Shown here one piece after another: positions 8,239 through 16,624 of a stretch of DNA of 64,000 nt. The notes below the pieces were generated by a model, which saw nothing but the letters and a program-made list of their open reading frames with translations, had not been told where the DNA came from and did not search any database. Every line of letters starts with the position of its first letter. Within the stretch, counting starts at the first letter, position 1. The stretch comes from Bradyrhizobium sp. cir1 (GTDB lineage: Bacteria > Pseudomonadota > Alphaproteobacteria > Rhizobiales > Xanthobacteraceae). The DNA is taken from the NCBI RefSeq assembly GCF_014198245.1, contig NZ_JACIHE010000002.1:462275-526274 (forward strand), given 5' to 3'. Both the position numbers and the translations under genes were made by a program.

Positions 8239-9000
8239 TCAGGCCGGAACGTCGGCGAGCTTCTCGATCGCCGATTTGTGGAGATCGCTTTGCTGCTGCA
8301 GCAGGTTGGCGATGGCGGTATAGCTGCGCATGACTTCGACCATGCGGGTCATCTCGCCGACCGAGTTCACGTTCGACTTCTCGATGTAGCCCTGGCGCAC
8401 GGTCGACTTGGTGTCGGCCTGCTGGTTCGCGGAGCCTGCGGCATAGAGGTTGGCGCCGAGCCTGGTCAGGTTGGCCGGATCGTCGAACGAGGCCATGCGG
8501 ATCTTGCCGCGGATCGAGTCGGTCCTGGCCGTGCCCTCGAGCACCGTGATGGTGCCGTCGGGCGCGATGTTGACGTCGTGGTCGGTCGGCTGGAAGGTGA
8601 TCGGGCCGCCGGTGCCCAGCACCAGGTTGCCGTCGGAGGTGACGAGCTGGCCGGTGCTGTTGAGCGAGAACTTGCCGTCGCGGGTGTAGCGCTCGGCGCC
8701 GTTGGCCTGCACCGCGAAGAACGCGTTGCCGTCGATCGCCATGTCGAGCGGGTTGTTGGTCGGCTCCATCGGCCCCTGGCCGACGTCGCGGAAGGTGCCG
8801 CGGTCCTGCACATAGGAGACCCGGCGGTCGGAGCCGACGAAATTGTCCTCACGCGCGTTCGAGTTGAGGTACTCCTCGAACAGCGAATGGTCGGCCTTGA
8901 AGCCGTTGGTGTTGGCATTGGCGACGTTGTTGGCGATGACATCCATCTGCCGTTCCAGCGTCATTTGCCGTGACAAGCCGATCAGAAGCGCGTTCTGCAT
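8239..9000 (-). CDS. flgF: Flagellar proximal rod protein FlgF
   Basis: A 253-residue rod protein. The true start is ATG 9000 (MQNALLIGLSRQMTLERQMD), where the rod motif begins and GGGGAG lies just upstream; in-frame sequence further out to 9129 is leader, not protein. NNVANANTNGFKAD and a C-terminal NVNSVGEMTRMVEVMRSYTA are rod-family signatures. It begins the flgF-G-A-H operon, with about 390 bases between it and the divergent fliL. Assignment as FlgF rather than FlgG rests on order and on MAIDGNAFFAVQANG. Confidence 0.94.
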   Translation of the reverse strand: MQNALLIGLSRQMTLERQMDVIANNVANANTNGFKADHSLFEEYLNSNAREDNFVGSDRRVSYVQDRGTFRDVGQGPMEPTNNPLDMAIDGNAFFAVQANGAERYTRDGKFSLNSTGQLVTSDGNLVLGTGGPITFQPTDHDVNIAPDGTITVLEGTARTDSIRGKIRMASFDDPANLTRLGANLYAAGSANQQADTKSTVRQGYIEKSNVNSVGEMTRMVEVMRSYTAIANLLQQQSDLHKSAIEKLADVPA

Positions 9001-9113
9001 CGGAGGATCTCCCCTGAGTGAGATCTGCCACCTCGCTCTCCCAAGCGCCTTGGCGGACCCCGTGAACGAGACCGCCTGGTTCTCCCAAACCGTTCGGTCT
9101 CGGCCCTCTCTCA

Positions 9114-9128
9114 GCGAAAGCCATGCCA
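9114..9128 (-). promoter_or_regulatory. Candidate sigma-54 promoter for flgF-G-A-H
   Basis: Read on the minus strand, TGGCATG-GCTT-TCGC departs from the sigma-54 consensus TGGCACG-N4-TTGC at one base in each element. It lies 114 bases before the flgF start. In Caulobacter the flgF operon is a class III sigma-54/FlbD unit, so a match is expected by analogy. No enhancer site was identified. Confidence 0.35.
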
Positions 9129-9256
9129 ACCTGAAAAATTATGAAATTTCAATGTGTTGTGTATTTTTCGAGGGCGCGGGGAGGCGGCAGAAAGGTTCTG
9201 TTAGCCATGTTTGCCCGGCAGATTTTTCCTAGCTGGGGCCCAATCGAAAGAAACCG

Positions 9257-9271
9257 TTAACCATTATTACC
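9257..9271 (+). promoter_or_regulatory. Near-consensus CtrA site upstream of fliLM
   Basis: TTAACCATTATTACC matches TTAA-N7-TTAA in the left half and in TTA... only partly (TACC) on the right. It lies 130 bases before fliL, in the 386-base divergent region between flgF and fliL, which holds no gene. CtrA controls fliLM in Caulobacter. Confidence 0.45.
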
Positions 9272-9386
9272 GTAGCGTTTGCGTGCAAGGGGAGCGCATT
9301 GCGCTGGGACATTCGTATCGCGTCACTGTCTGCCAGGGGGCTTCGCTCTTTCGATTCCTTTAAGAGATGAGCGAGCCTAAGCGACC

Positions 9387-9887
9387 ATGGCAGAGAATGA
9401 AGCGGAAGGCGGCGCAGGCGCTGAGGGCGCAGAAGCCGCTCCCCCGAGGAACAAGCTCAAGCTCATCATCATGGCCGTCGGCCTGCTCGCCATCCTCGGC
9501 GCCGGTGCCGCGACCTGGTTCTTCTTCTTCCGTCACGGCGACGACGAGCATCATGCCGAGGTGGCGCCTCCGCCGAAGCCGCCGGCCTTCGTCGACGTGC
9601 CCGACATCATGGTCAACCTCGCCGGCGCGCCGGGCGAGCGCGTGCAATATCTGAAGCTGAAGATCGTGCTGGAGCTGAAGGAAGAGAAGCAGGTCGAGGC
9701 GATCAAGCCGACCATGCCGCGCGTCACCGACATCTTCCAGACCTATGTGCGCGAACTGCGCTCCTCCGACCTCAACGGCTCCGCCGGCATCTTCCGTCTC
9801 AAGGAAGAGCTGACCAAGCGCGTCAACGCGGCGGTCGCGCCGATCCAGGTCAGCGCAGTGCTGTTCAAGGAAGTCGTGATCCAGTGA
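9387..9887 (+). CDS. fliL: Flagellar basal body-associated protein FliL
   Basis: A 166-residue single-pass inner-membrane protein that sits around the stator units. A short acidic cytoplasmic N-terminus is followed by a membrane span (LKLIIMAVGLLAILGAGAAT, about residues 26-45), a Pro-rich linker, and the periplasmic FliL domain with FVDVPDIMVNL and LKLKIVLELKEEKQ, then KEELTKRVNAAV and a C-terminal VLFKEVVIQ. Length is normal. It is followed by fliM after 30 bases, as in Caulobacter fliLM. Confidence 0.95.
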   Translation: MAENEAEGGAGAEGAEAAPPRNKLKLIIMAVGLLAILGAGAATWFFFFRHGDDEHHAEVAPPPKPPAFVDVPDIMVNLAGAPGERVQYLKLKIVLELKEEKQVEAIKPTMPRVTDIFQTYVRELRSSDLNGSAGIFRLKEELTKRVNAAVAPIQVSAVLFKEVVIQ

Positions 9888-9917
9888 TGATGCTGCGGAA
9901 GGCAACAGGCTAGCGTC

Positions 9918-11120
9918 ATGGCCGGCAACGAGCAAATGGACCAGGATGCGATTGCCGCCCAATGGGAGGCATCGCTCGATTCCGAGGATCCCGCGGAGGC
10001 CGCGAAGGCCGCTGCCGAAAACGAACTATCGGAGACCATGGCCCTGCAATGGGCGGCCATGGTCGAGGACGGCAGCCGCGACCTCGGCAACGGCAAGAAT
10101 TCCGGCGAGCGGGTGCTGTCGCAGGAGGAGATCGACAATCTCCTCGGCTTCACCGTCGGCGACGTCACGCTCGACGATCATTCCGGCATTCGCGCGATCA
10201 TCGATTCGGCGATGGTCTCCTACGAGCGTCTGCCGATGCTCGAAATCGTCTTCGACCGCCTGGTGCGGCTGTTGACGACGTCCTTGCGCAATTTCACCTC
10301 CGACAACGTCGAAGTCTCGCTCGACCGCATCACCTCGGTGCGCTTCGGCGACTACATGAACTCGATCCCGCTGCCCGCCGTGCTCTCGGTGTTCAAGGCC
10401 GAGGAGTGGGAAAACTTCGGCATGGCGACGGTCGATTCCAACCTGATCTACTCGATGATCGATGTGCTGCTCGGCGGCCGCCGCGGCACCAGCCAGCTCC
10501 GCATCGAGGGCCGGCCCTACACCACGATCGAGACCGAGCTGGTCAAGCGCCTGGTCGAGGTGGTGCTGGCCGATGCCGAGCAGGCGTTCCGGCCGCTGTC
10601 GCCGGTGACCTTCACGATCGACCGGCTCGAGACCAATCCGCGTTTCGCCGCGATCAGCCGTCCCGCCAACGCCGCGATCCTGGTGCGCCTGCGCATCGAC
10701 ATGGAAGACCGCGGCGGTAACATCGAGCTCTTGCTGCCTTACGCGACCATCGAACCCATCAGGGGCGTGCTGCTCCAGATGTTCATGGGCGAAAAGTTCG
10801 GCCGCGACCCCATCTGGGAAGGCCATTTCGCCACCGAGATCGTGCAGGCCGAGATCGCCGTCGATGCCGTGCTCTACGAGGCCGACATTCCGCTCAAGCA
10901 GCTGATGCGGCTCAAGGTCGGCGACACGCTGCCGCTCGACATGCGCGCCGACGCCAACGTGACCGTGCGCTGCGGCGACGTCACGCTGACCGAGGGGCGG
11001 ATGGGCCGGGTCGGCGACCGTGTCGCGATCCGCGTGACGAAACCCCTGCGCAAGCCAAGTACGACACTTGCGATGTTCGAGAAGGTTGACGAGCAGAACA
11101 AGATGATGGAGGCCCCATGA
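9918..11120 (+). CDS. fliM: Flagellar motor switch protein FliM
   Basis: A 400-residue C-ring switch protein. The middle domain (YERLPMLEIVFDRLVRLLTT, then RFGDYMNSIPLPAVLSVFKA) and the C-terminal SpoA/FliN-like domain (DIPLKQLMRLKVGDTLPLDM) are clear. Oddly, the LSQEEIDNLL motif that usually opens FliM as the CheY-P docking helix lies at residues 67-76, behind a 66-residue acidic extension with two QW-containing segments (AIAAQWEASL, MALQWAAMVE). The stop overlaps the next start in ATGA, so the downstream gene is coupled. Confidence 0.96.
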   Translation: MAGNEQMDQDAIAAQWEASLDSEDPAEAAKAAAENELSETMALQWAAMVEDGSRDLGNGKNSGERVLSQEEIDNLLGFTVGDVTLDDHSGIRAIIDSAMVSYERLPMLEIVFDRLVRLLTTSLRNFTSDNVEVSLDRITSVRFGDYMNSIPLPAVLSVFKAEEWENFGMATVDSNLIYSMIDVLLGGRRGTSQLRIEGRPYTTIETELVKRLVEVVLADAEQAFRPLSPVTFTIDRLETNPRFAAISRPANAAILVRLRIDMEDRGGNIELLLPYATIEPIRGVLLQMFMGEKFGRDPIWEGHFATEIVQAEIAVDAVLYEADIPLKQLMRLKVGDTLPLDMRADANVTVRCGDVTLTEGRMGRVGDRVAIRVTKPLRKPSTTLAMFEKVDEQNKMMEAP

Positions 11121-11563
11121 ACCACTCCCTGGGAATGGCGATCGAGACGCTGGTGGCTATCCTGCTGATGCTCACGATCGGCTACTGTATCCTGCTGAAC
11201 AAGCGGCTGACGCGGCTGAAGGCGGACGAGCATTCGCTCAAGGCGGTCATCGCCGAGCTGATTACCGCGACCGAGATCGCCGAGCGCGCGATCGGCGGGC
11301 TGAAGCTCGCCGTGCGCGACGTCAACGAGAACCTCGGCAGCCAGCTCGCGGCGGCGACCCAGATGTCGGACCAGCTCTACAAGCAGCTCGGCGAAGCCGA
11401 CAACGTGGTGCGGCGCCTGTCCAAGATCGCGATCGCCGCGCGCCCCGTGACCAATCCGGAAACCGCTGCCGCACCCGTCGCAAAACCCTCGTCGGCGAAG
11501 GCGGTGGCGGCTGCGGCCGAAGCCTTCTCCGAGCGCCGTCGATCCAACGGCCTTGCCGCATGA
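11117..11563 (+). CDS. DUF6468-like single-pass membrane protein of the fliLM operon
   Basis: A 148-residue protein with one N-terminal membrane helix (LVAILLMLTIGYCILL, about residues 11-26) followed by a long helical region (TEIAERAIGGLKLAVRDVNE) that looks like a coiled coil, and a Pro/Ala-rich tail. The family (DUF6468) is found next to fliM in alphaproteobacteria; I believe it is related to the Caulobacter flagellar positioning protein PflI, but this cannot be proved here. It overlaps fliM by four bases (ATGA), so it is made together with it. Confidence 0.75.
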   Translation: MNHSLGMAIETLVAILLMLTIGYCILLNKRLTRLKADEHSLKAVIAELITATEIAERAIGGLKLAVRDVNENLGSQLAAATQMSDQLYKQLGEADNVVRRLSKIAIAARPVTNPETAAAPVAKPSSAKAVAAAAEAFSERRRSNGLAA

Positions 11564-11572
11564 AGTCAGGGT

Positions 11573-12334
11573 ATGAAGTCCTTTCGTAACATCCGCGTCA
11601 TTCCGGTCGTCCTGATCGCCGTCGCAGGTCTCGCCACGCTCAAGGTCGCGGGCCTCGTGATCAATGGGGGCTATGTCTTCGACTATCAGCCGAAACAGGT
11701 CAAAAAGTCCTGGGCACAGGAGAATCTGAACTTCCCGACCGGTCGCGAGGACCCTGATATCACCGGCTCGACCCATGGCGCGCCGAAGGAGGCGCCCAAG
11801 CCCACCGCGCCCGAGACCAAGCCCGAAGGTCCCGTGGTCAAGGTCGAGGAAGGCCAGCCGCAGGTCTCGGCATCGGAGCGCGCGATCCTCGAGCGCCTGC
11901 AGGCGCGCCGCCAGGAGATCGAGGCCCGCCAGCGCGAGATCGACATTCGCGAGAGCCTGCTCAAATCCGCCGAGAAGCGCATCGAGAACAAGGTCGAGGA
12001 GATGAAGGCGGTGGAAACCCGCATCTCGGCGACCCAGGCCGAGCAGAAGGCCGCCGAAGCCCAGCGCATGAAGGGCCTCGTCACCATGTATGAGGGCATG
12101 AAGCCGAAGGACGCCGCGCGGGTGTTCGACCGGCTGGAGATGGGTGTGCTGATCGAGATCGCCTCGGCGATTGCGCCGCGAAAGATGTCGGACATCCTCG
12201 GACTGATGTCGCCGGAGGCCGCCGAGCGCCTCACGGTCGAGATGGCCCGCCGCGCCAATGGCGGTGGCGACCAATCCGCGTCGGCCGGCGATCTGCCCAA
12301 GATCGACGGCAAGCCGACGCAAAAGCCGAATTGA
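11573..12334 (+). CDS. motE: MotE-family periplasmic motor protein (MgtE-N-like domain)
   Basis: A 253-residue protein. An N-terminal membrane anchor (VIPVVLIAVAGLATLKVAGL) is followed by a Pro/Lys-rich linker, a coiled coil (about 100-170, rich in Glu, Arg and Lys) and an MgtE-N/FliG-like helical bundle (MYEGMKPKDAARVFDRLEM, APRKMSDILGLMSPEAAERL). In rhizobia MotE is a periplasmic chaperone for MotC, needed for motility. The assignment rests on domain order and on its place after fliLM. It starts 9 bases after the preceding stop, in the same operon. Confidence 0.85.
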   Translation: MKSFRNIRVIPVVLIAVAGLATLKVAGLVINGGYVFDYQPKQVKKSWAQENLNFPTGREDPDITGSTHGAPKEAPKPTAPETKPEGPVVKVEEGQPQVSASERAILERLQARRQEIEARQREIDIRESLLKSAEKRIENKVEEMKAVETRISATQAEQKAAEAQRMKGLVTMYEGMKPKDAARVFDRLEMGVLIEIASAIAPRKMSDILGLMSPEAAERLTVEMARRANGGGDQSASAGDLPKIDGKPTQKPN

Positions 12335-12344
12335 GGGCTCATAC

Positions 12345-12359
12345 TTAAGAAGTCCTTAA
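12345..12359 (+). promoter_or_regulatory. Perfect CtrA full site TTAA-N7-TTAA
   Basis: TTAAGAAGTCCTTAA matches the CtrA consensus exactly and lies 70 bases before the start of the giant TPR gene, in the 94-base gap after motE. It suggests that the TPR gene has its own CtrA-controlled promoter in addition to readthrough from fliLM. Confidence 0.6.
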
Positions 12360-12428
12360 TTGGCAAAACCTACATTCGAGGGCATCGGCCGGCACCAGTT
12401 GCCGGCGTGAACCGCCGAACCGGAAGAC

Positions 12429-15400
12429 ATGCCGCAAATGGCGCGAGAGGCTGCCGCTGGATTTGTGTCGCGAGCCCGCGCCTTGGCGCTGGGGCTATCG
12501 CAGCATGTCCGTAAGGCGCCGGTGCTGGCAACCTGCCTGCTGATCGGCCTCGCGGCGCCCGGCCGGGCGGCCGAAGCTGTCAGGGGTGAGGCGAGTTTTT
12601 CGGTCGGCGGCGGCTTTGCCCGCCTCGTCATCAAGCTCGGCGAGGATGTTCCGTCCGAGGTGACGACGGCCGGCTCCATCCTCATCATCCGCTTCGACCG
12701 TCCCGTCGAGGTTCCCGTCGACCGCGTGCCGGAAGGCGCGCCCGATTACGTCAACTCCGCCCGCCGCGATCCTGACGGAAACGCCATCCGCCTGTCGCTG
12801 GCGCGGCGCGTCACCGTCAACACCATGAATGCCGGCGAGCGCACCTTCATCGACCTCCTGCCGGAGGGCTGGAAGGGGCCGCCGCCGAGCCTGCCCATGG
12901 ACGTGGTCAAGGAGCTCGCTGAGCGCGCGCGTATCGCGGAGCGGGCGCTGCGCGCCCAGCGCGCCGCGGCCGAGACCAAGAAGCGACCGCAGATCCGCGT
13001 CCGCGCCTCGGTGCAGCCGACCTTCGTGCGCTTCGTGTTCGAGATGCCTGACGGCGTCGGCGTGTCGTCCGTGCTCAATGAGCAGAAGCTCACGCTGATG
13101 TTCAACGCCAACCTCAATTTCGATCTCGCGGACGCGGTCGTCGCCGCGCCGCCGAACGTCGCCTCGATCAAGCAGAAGGCCGACATCGACCAGACCAGCG
13201 TCGAGATCGCGCTGATCGGCGATTCCGACGTGCACTCCTTCCGCGACGACAAGAACTACGTCGTCGACGTCTCCTTCCAGCCGGACAAGGGCAAGACGGC
13301 CATGACGCCGGAGGCGGCGATCGCGCAGGCCAGGCCTGCGGGCCACGCACCGGCGCCTGCGCCTGAAAAGCCGGCGGCCGAGACGCCGAAGGAGGTCCGT
13401 CGCGAGATTACGCCGCCGACATCGGAGACGATCGCGCGCGAAGCCAAGATCGACGTGAAGCCCGAGGTGAAGCCGGAAGCGCCCGCCGGGGAAGCGCCGA
13501 AACCGGCGCCGGCGGTCGAAGCTGCGCACGCGGCGGAAGCGCCCAAGGAAGCCGCGAAGCCGGCGCCCGTTGCCGAAGCTCCGGCTACGCCTGCCAAGCC
13601 CGCAATGGCCGAGGCGCCCAAGGAGGCCGTGACGGAAGCTGCGAAGGAGCCGGTCAAGGAAGCCACGAAGGCTGCGCCTGCCGAGGTGCCGGCAGCGCCG
13701 CAGCCCACTGTCGCCAGCGTCGATGCGCGCCGCGACAGCGACGGCCTGCGTGTCACGTTCCCGCTTCAGGTCTCGACCCCTGCGGCGGCGTTCCGCCGCG
13801 GCGACACCATCTGGCTGGTGTTCGATACACCGAAGCCGATCGACGTCGAGGCGATCCGCACCAAGGGCGGCGCGATGATCGGGGAGGTCGGCCGCATTCC
13901 GCTCGACAAGGGACAGGCGGTGCGCATCCGTCTCACCCGGCCGCTGGTCTACTCGCTGACGAGCGAGGAGGTCGGCAAGGAGACCAACTGGCTGCTGACG
14001 CTCGCCGACAAGATCCAGGCGACGCCGCTGCCGCTGATGATGTCGCGCAACATCACCGATCCCGCCCTCGCCAACATCGCGATCCCCTTTGCAAATCCGG
14101 GCCAGCTGCACAAGCTGACCGATCCCGATGCCGGCGACACGCTCTATGTCGTCACCGCGCAGCGGCCGGTCCGCGGCTTCATCAAGCGGCAGGATCTCGT
14201 CGATCTCTCGCTGCTGGAATCCGCGCACGGCATCGCGATCCGGCCGAACTCGGACGAGGTCGGCGTCGAGGTCGGGGCCGACAAGGTCATTCTCGGCAAG
14301 AAGGGCGGGCTGACGCTATCGCCGGTCGACATCTCCGCCGAACGCGCGCCGACCGCGGTGCGCCCGATCTTCAGCCCCGAAGGCTGGCGCAAGGGTCAGT
14401 CGGAGAATTTCTGGACGCGGCAGAGCGATCTTGTGATGGCGATTTCCGCCGTCGATCCGGCGATGCGCTCGCTGCCGCGGCTCGACCTCGCGCAGTTCTA
14501 CATGTCGCGCGCGATGTATCACGAAGCCAAGGCCGTGACTGAATTGATGCTGGCCGATCCTCTCAACAAGGAGGAGAGCGGCGCTCTGATCATGCATGCG
14601 ATCGCGAGCATCCTGATCGGCCGGCCGGCGCAGGGCCTGAAGGACCTCGCCAATCCCGTGATCGGCAACAGCCATGACTCCCAGCTCTGGAAGGCGCTCG
14701 CCTATGCGCGCCAGGGCAAATGGGCGGACGCGCGCGAGAAGTTCAAGAACGTCGAATTCGCCATCGCCTCGCTGCCGCTCGACATCCAGCGCATCGTGAC
14801 CATGGACGCGATGCGGGCTTCGCTCGAAGTGAAGGACTATGCCGGCGCCTCCAAGCGCCGCAGCGAGCTCGAGGTCGTCGGCGTCTCGCCCGAGGCGGAG
14901 CCCGGCTTTGCGGTGTTGCGCGGCCGGCTCGCCGAGGCGCTCGGCCACGACAAGGATGCGCTCGACGACTACAAATTTGCGGTCGCCTCGAACGATCGCC
15001 TGGCTGCGGCCGAGGCCAAGCAGCTCGAGGTCGCGCTGCGCCAGAAGCGCGACGAGATCGGCAAGGAAGACGCGCTGCGCGAGCTCGAGACGCTGTCGAT
15101 GACCTGGCGCGGCGATGCGATCGAGGTCAAGACGCTGCAGATGCTGTCGCAGCTGTACGCCGCGAACGGACGCTACCGTGACGCGCTCACGGCGGCACGC
15201 ACCGCGACGAGGCTGCAGCCGAACGCCGAGGCCTCGCGCCAGGCGCAGGACCTCGCCTCCGAGCTGTTCACGCAGATCTTCTTAGGTCCCAAGGGCGACG
15301 AGCTGCCGGTGGTCGAGGCGCTCGGCATGTTCTACGAGTTTCGCGAGCTGACGCCGATCGGCCGGCGCGGCGACGAGCTGATCCGGCGTCTGGCCGACCG

Positions 15401-16151
15401 TCTCGCCTCGATCGACCTGCTCGACCAGGCCGCCGAGCTCTTGCAGTACCAGGTCGACCACCGCCTTGAAGGCGCCGCCCGCGCCCAGGTTGCCGCGCGC
15501 CTGTCCATGATCTATCTCGCCAACCGCAGGCCCGACAAGGCGATCTCGGCGCTGCGCGCGAGCCGCATCAGCGATCTCTCCGGTGAGCTCAGGCAGCAGC
15601 GCCTGCTGCTGGAAGCGCGCGCGCAGAGCGACGTCGGCCGTCACGATCTCGCGCTCGACATCATCTCCAACGTCTCCGGGCGCGAGGTGCTCCGCCTGCG
15701 CTCCGACATCTTCTGGGCGGCGCGGCGCTGGCGCGAGTCCGCCGAGCAGATCGAGCTGTATTACGGCGAGCGCTTCCGCGACTTCAAGCCGCTCAACGCG
15801 GTGGAGAAGAGCGACATCATCCGCGCCGCCGTCGGCTACGCGCTCGCCGACGACTCGATCGGCCTGTCGCGCTTCCGCGAGAAATACGCGCCGCTGATGA
15901 GCGAGGGCGCCGACCGTCTGGCCTTCGACATCGCCAGCAAGCCGGCCGCAGCCTCCAGCGCCGAATTCGCCGAGATTGCGAAGCTCGCCGCCAGCGTCGA
16001 CACGCTCGACGGCTTCCTGCGCGAGATGAAGCAGCGCTTCCCCGACGCCACGGCCCGTGCGCCGGCCTCGCCGCAGGCCAGGGACGACAGCGACCACACC
16101 GGCTCGCTGCCCACGATCCCGGCCGTGCGGCAAATCAAGATGACGCGCTAG
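12429..16151 (+). CDS. Giant exported TPR protein of the flagellar cluster
   Basis: A 1240-residue protein. The first 48 residues look like an extended signal peptide or anchor (VLATCLLIGLAAPGRAAEAV). Residues about 50-300 form two beta-rich AMIN-like segments (FARLVIKLGEDV, RPQIRV..FVRFVFEMP). A 120-residue Ala/Pro/Lys/Glu-rich linker follows (about 300-420), then a third beta segment (RVTFPLQVSTPAAAFRRGDT), and from about 660 onward helical repeats of TPR type (RYRDALTAARTATRLQPNAE). Only the place in the flagellar cluster and the CtrA site upstream suggest a role, perhaps at the periplasmic side of the motor or the pole. It is not a known structural flagellar subunit. Confidence 0.8.
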   Translation: MPQMAREAAAGFVSRARALALGLSQHVRKAPVLATCLLIGLAAPGRAAEAVRGEASFSVGGGFARLVIKLGEDVPSEVTTAGSILIIRFDRPVEVPVDRVPEGAPDYVNSARRDPDGNAIRLSLARRVTVNTMNAGERTFIDLLPEGWKGPPPSLPMDVVKELAERARIAERALRAQRAAAETKKRPQIRVRASVQPTFVRFVFEMPDGVGVSSVLNEQKLTLMFNANLNFDLADAVVAAPPNVASIKQKADIDQTSVEIALIGDSDVHSFRDDKNYVVDVSFQPDKGKTAMTPEAAIAQARPAGHAPAPAPEKPAAETPKEVRREITPPTSETIAREAKIDVKPEVKPEAPAGEAPKPAPAVEAAHAAEAPKEAAKPAPVAEAPATPAKPAMAEAPKEAVTEAAKEPVKEATKAAPAEVPAAPQPTVASVDARRDSDGLRVTFPLQVSTPAAAFRRGDTIWLVFDTPKPIDVEAIRTKGGAMIGEVGRIPLDKGQAVRIRLTRPLVYSLTSEEVGKETNWLLTLADKIQATPLPLMMSRNITDPALANIAIPFANPGQLHKLTDPDAGDTLYVVTAQRPVRGFIKRQDLVDLSLLESAHGIAIRPNSDEVGVEVGADKVILGKKGGLTLSPVDISAERAPTAVRPIFSPEGWRKGQSENFWTRQSDLVMAISAVDPAMRSLPRLDLAQFYMSRAMYHEAKAVTELMLADPLNKEESGALIMHAIASILIGRPAQGLKDLANPVIGNSHDSQLWKALAYARQGKWADAREKFKNVEFAIASLPLDIQRIVTMDAMRASLEVKDYAGASKRRSELEVVGVSPEAEPGFAVLRGRLAEALGHDKDALDDYKFAVASNDRLAAAEAKQLEVALRQKRDEIGKEDALRELETLSMTWRGDAIEVKTLQMLSQLYAANGRYRDALTAARTATRLQPNAEASRQAQDLASELFTQIFLGPKGDELPVVEALGMFYEFRELTPIGRRGDELIRRLADRLASIDLLDQAAELLQYQVDHRLEGAARAQVAARLSMIYLANRRPDKAISALRASRISDLSGELRQQRLLLEARAQSDVGRHDLALDIISNVSGREVLRLRSDIFWAARRWRESAEQIELYYGERFRDFKPLNAVEKSDIIRAAVGYALADDSIGLSRFREKYAPLMSEGADRLAFDIASKPAAASSAEFAEIAKLAASVDTLDGFLREMKQRFPDATARAPASPQARDDSDHTGSLPTIPAVRQIKMTR

Positions 16152-16233
16152 GAACCCTGCTACCTCTGGACTTCTCGACAGGCGCCGCGCGAGGCGGCAA
16201 CCTGAAGCATCTTCATGCCGGGAGAGGGACGAT

Positions 16234-16470
16234 ATGAGCAAGCCTGCCAAGACCGAAGCCGAACTCATCGCCATGGCGCGGGCCGAATTGAAGGCCCATG
16301 TCGACGGGCCCGACGGTCTGGTCATCTCAATCGTCCGTGATGGCGACAGCTGGGAGTTCCGCGCCGACGCCGATCAGGCGACGCGGGACAAGCCGGGCTT
16401 CCCCGAAAGCGTCGCCATGCTGGTCCAGATCGGCGACCACCTCAGCAAGCAGTATGACGTGAAGGGGTAG
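16234..16470 (+). CDS. Small conserved hypothetical protein
   Basis: A 78-residue soluble protein without signal peptide or membrane span. It starts with a helix (AELIAMARAELKAH) and continues as strands (GLVISIVRDGDSWEFRADA), ending in a helix (PESVAMLVQIGDHLSKQYDV). A GGAGAGGGACGAT Shine-Dalgarno region supports the start. No function is recognised. It stands between the giant TPR gene and a repeat, 82 bases after the former. Confidence 0.65.
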   Translation: MSKPAKTEAELIAMARAELKAHVDGPDGLVISIVRDGDSWEFRADADQATRDKPGFPESVAMLVQIGDHLSKQYDVKG

Positions 16471-16512
16471 GGGCGCTCTGCGTGGTCCCATCGTGGGTGC
16501 CACGTTCATAGT

Positions 16513-16616
16513 GTCATCGCCCGGCTTGACCGGGCGATCCAGTACTCCGTGACGGCCGTAATTGAATCGAGAAGCCGCGGCGTACTGGATGCCCCGCCTT
16601 CGCGGGGCATGACGGA
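16513..16616. repeat. Palindromic intergenic repeat, family B, copy 1
   Basis: Starts TCATCGCCCGGCTTGACCGG..GCGATCCAGTACTCC and ends CGTACTGGATGCCCC..TTCGCGGGGCATGACGG. A second copy with the same layout lies at 38670-38773. The ends form GC hairpins and the CCAGTA/TACTGG pair forms the middle stem. It lies just downstream of the fliP stop (fliP reads toward it), so it may double as its terminator. Confidence 0.75.
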
Positions 16617-16624
16617 GGTGGCCA

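Noticed and set aside
10874..12322. A 482-codon open frame on the minus strand across fliM, the DUF6468 gene and motE
   Set aside because: It is antisense to three well-supported genes; its translation is His/Arg/Asp/Leu-rich without domain. Long antisense frames are common at this GC content.
12495..14228. A 577-codon minus-strand frame inside the giant TPR gene
   Set aside because: Antisense shadow with extreme Arg content and no known motif.
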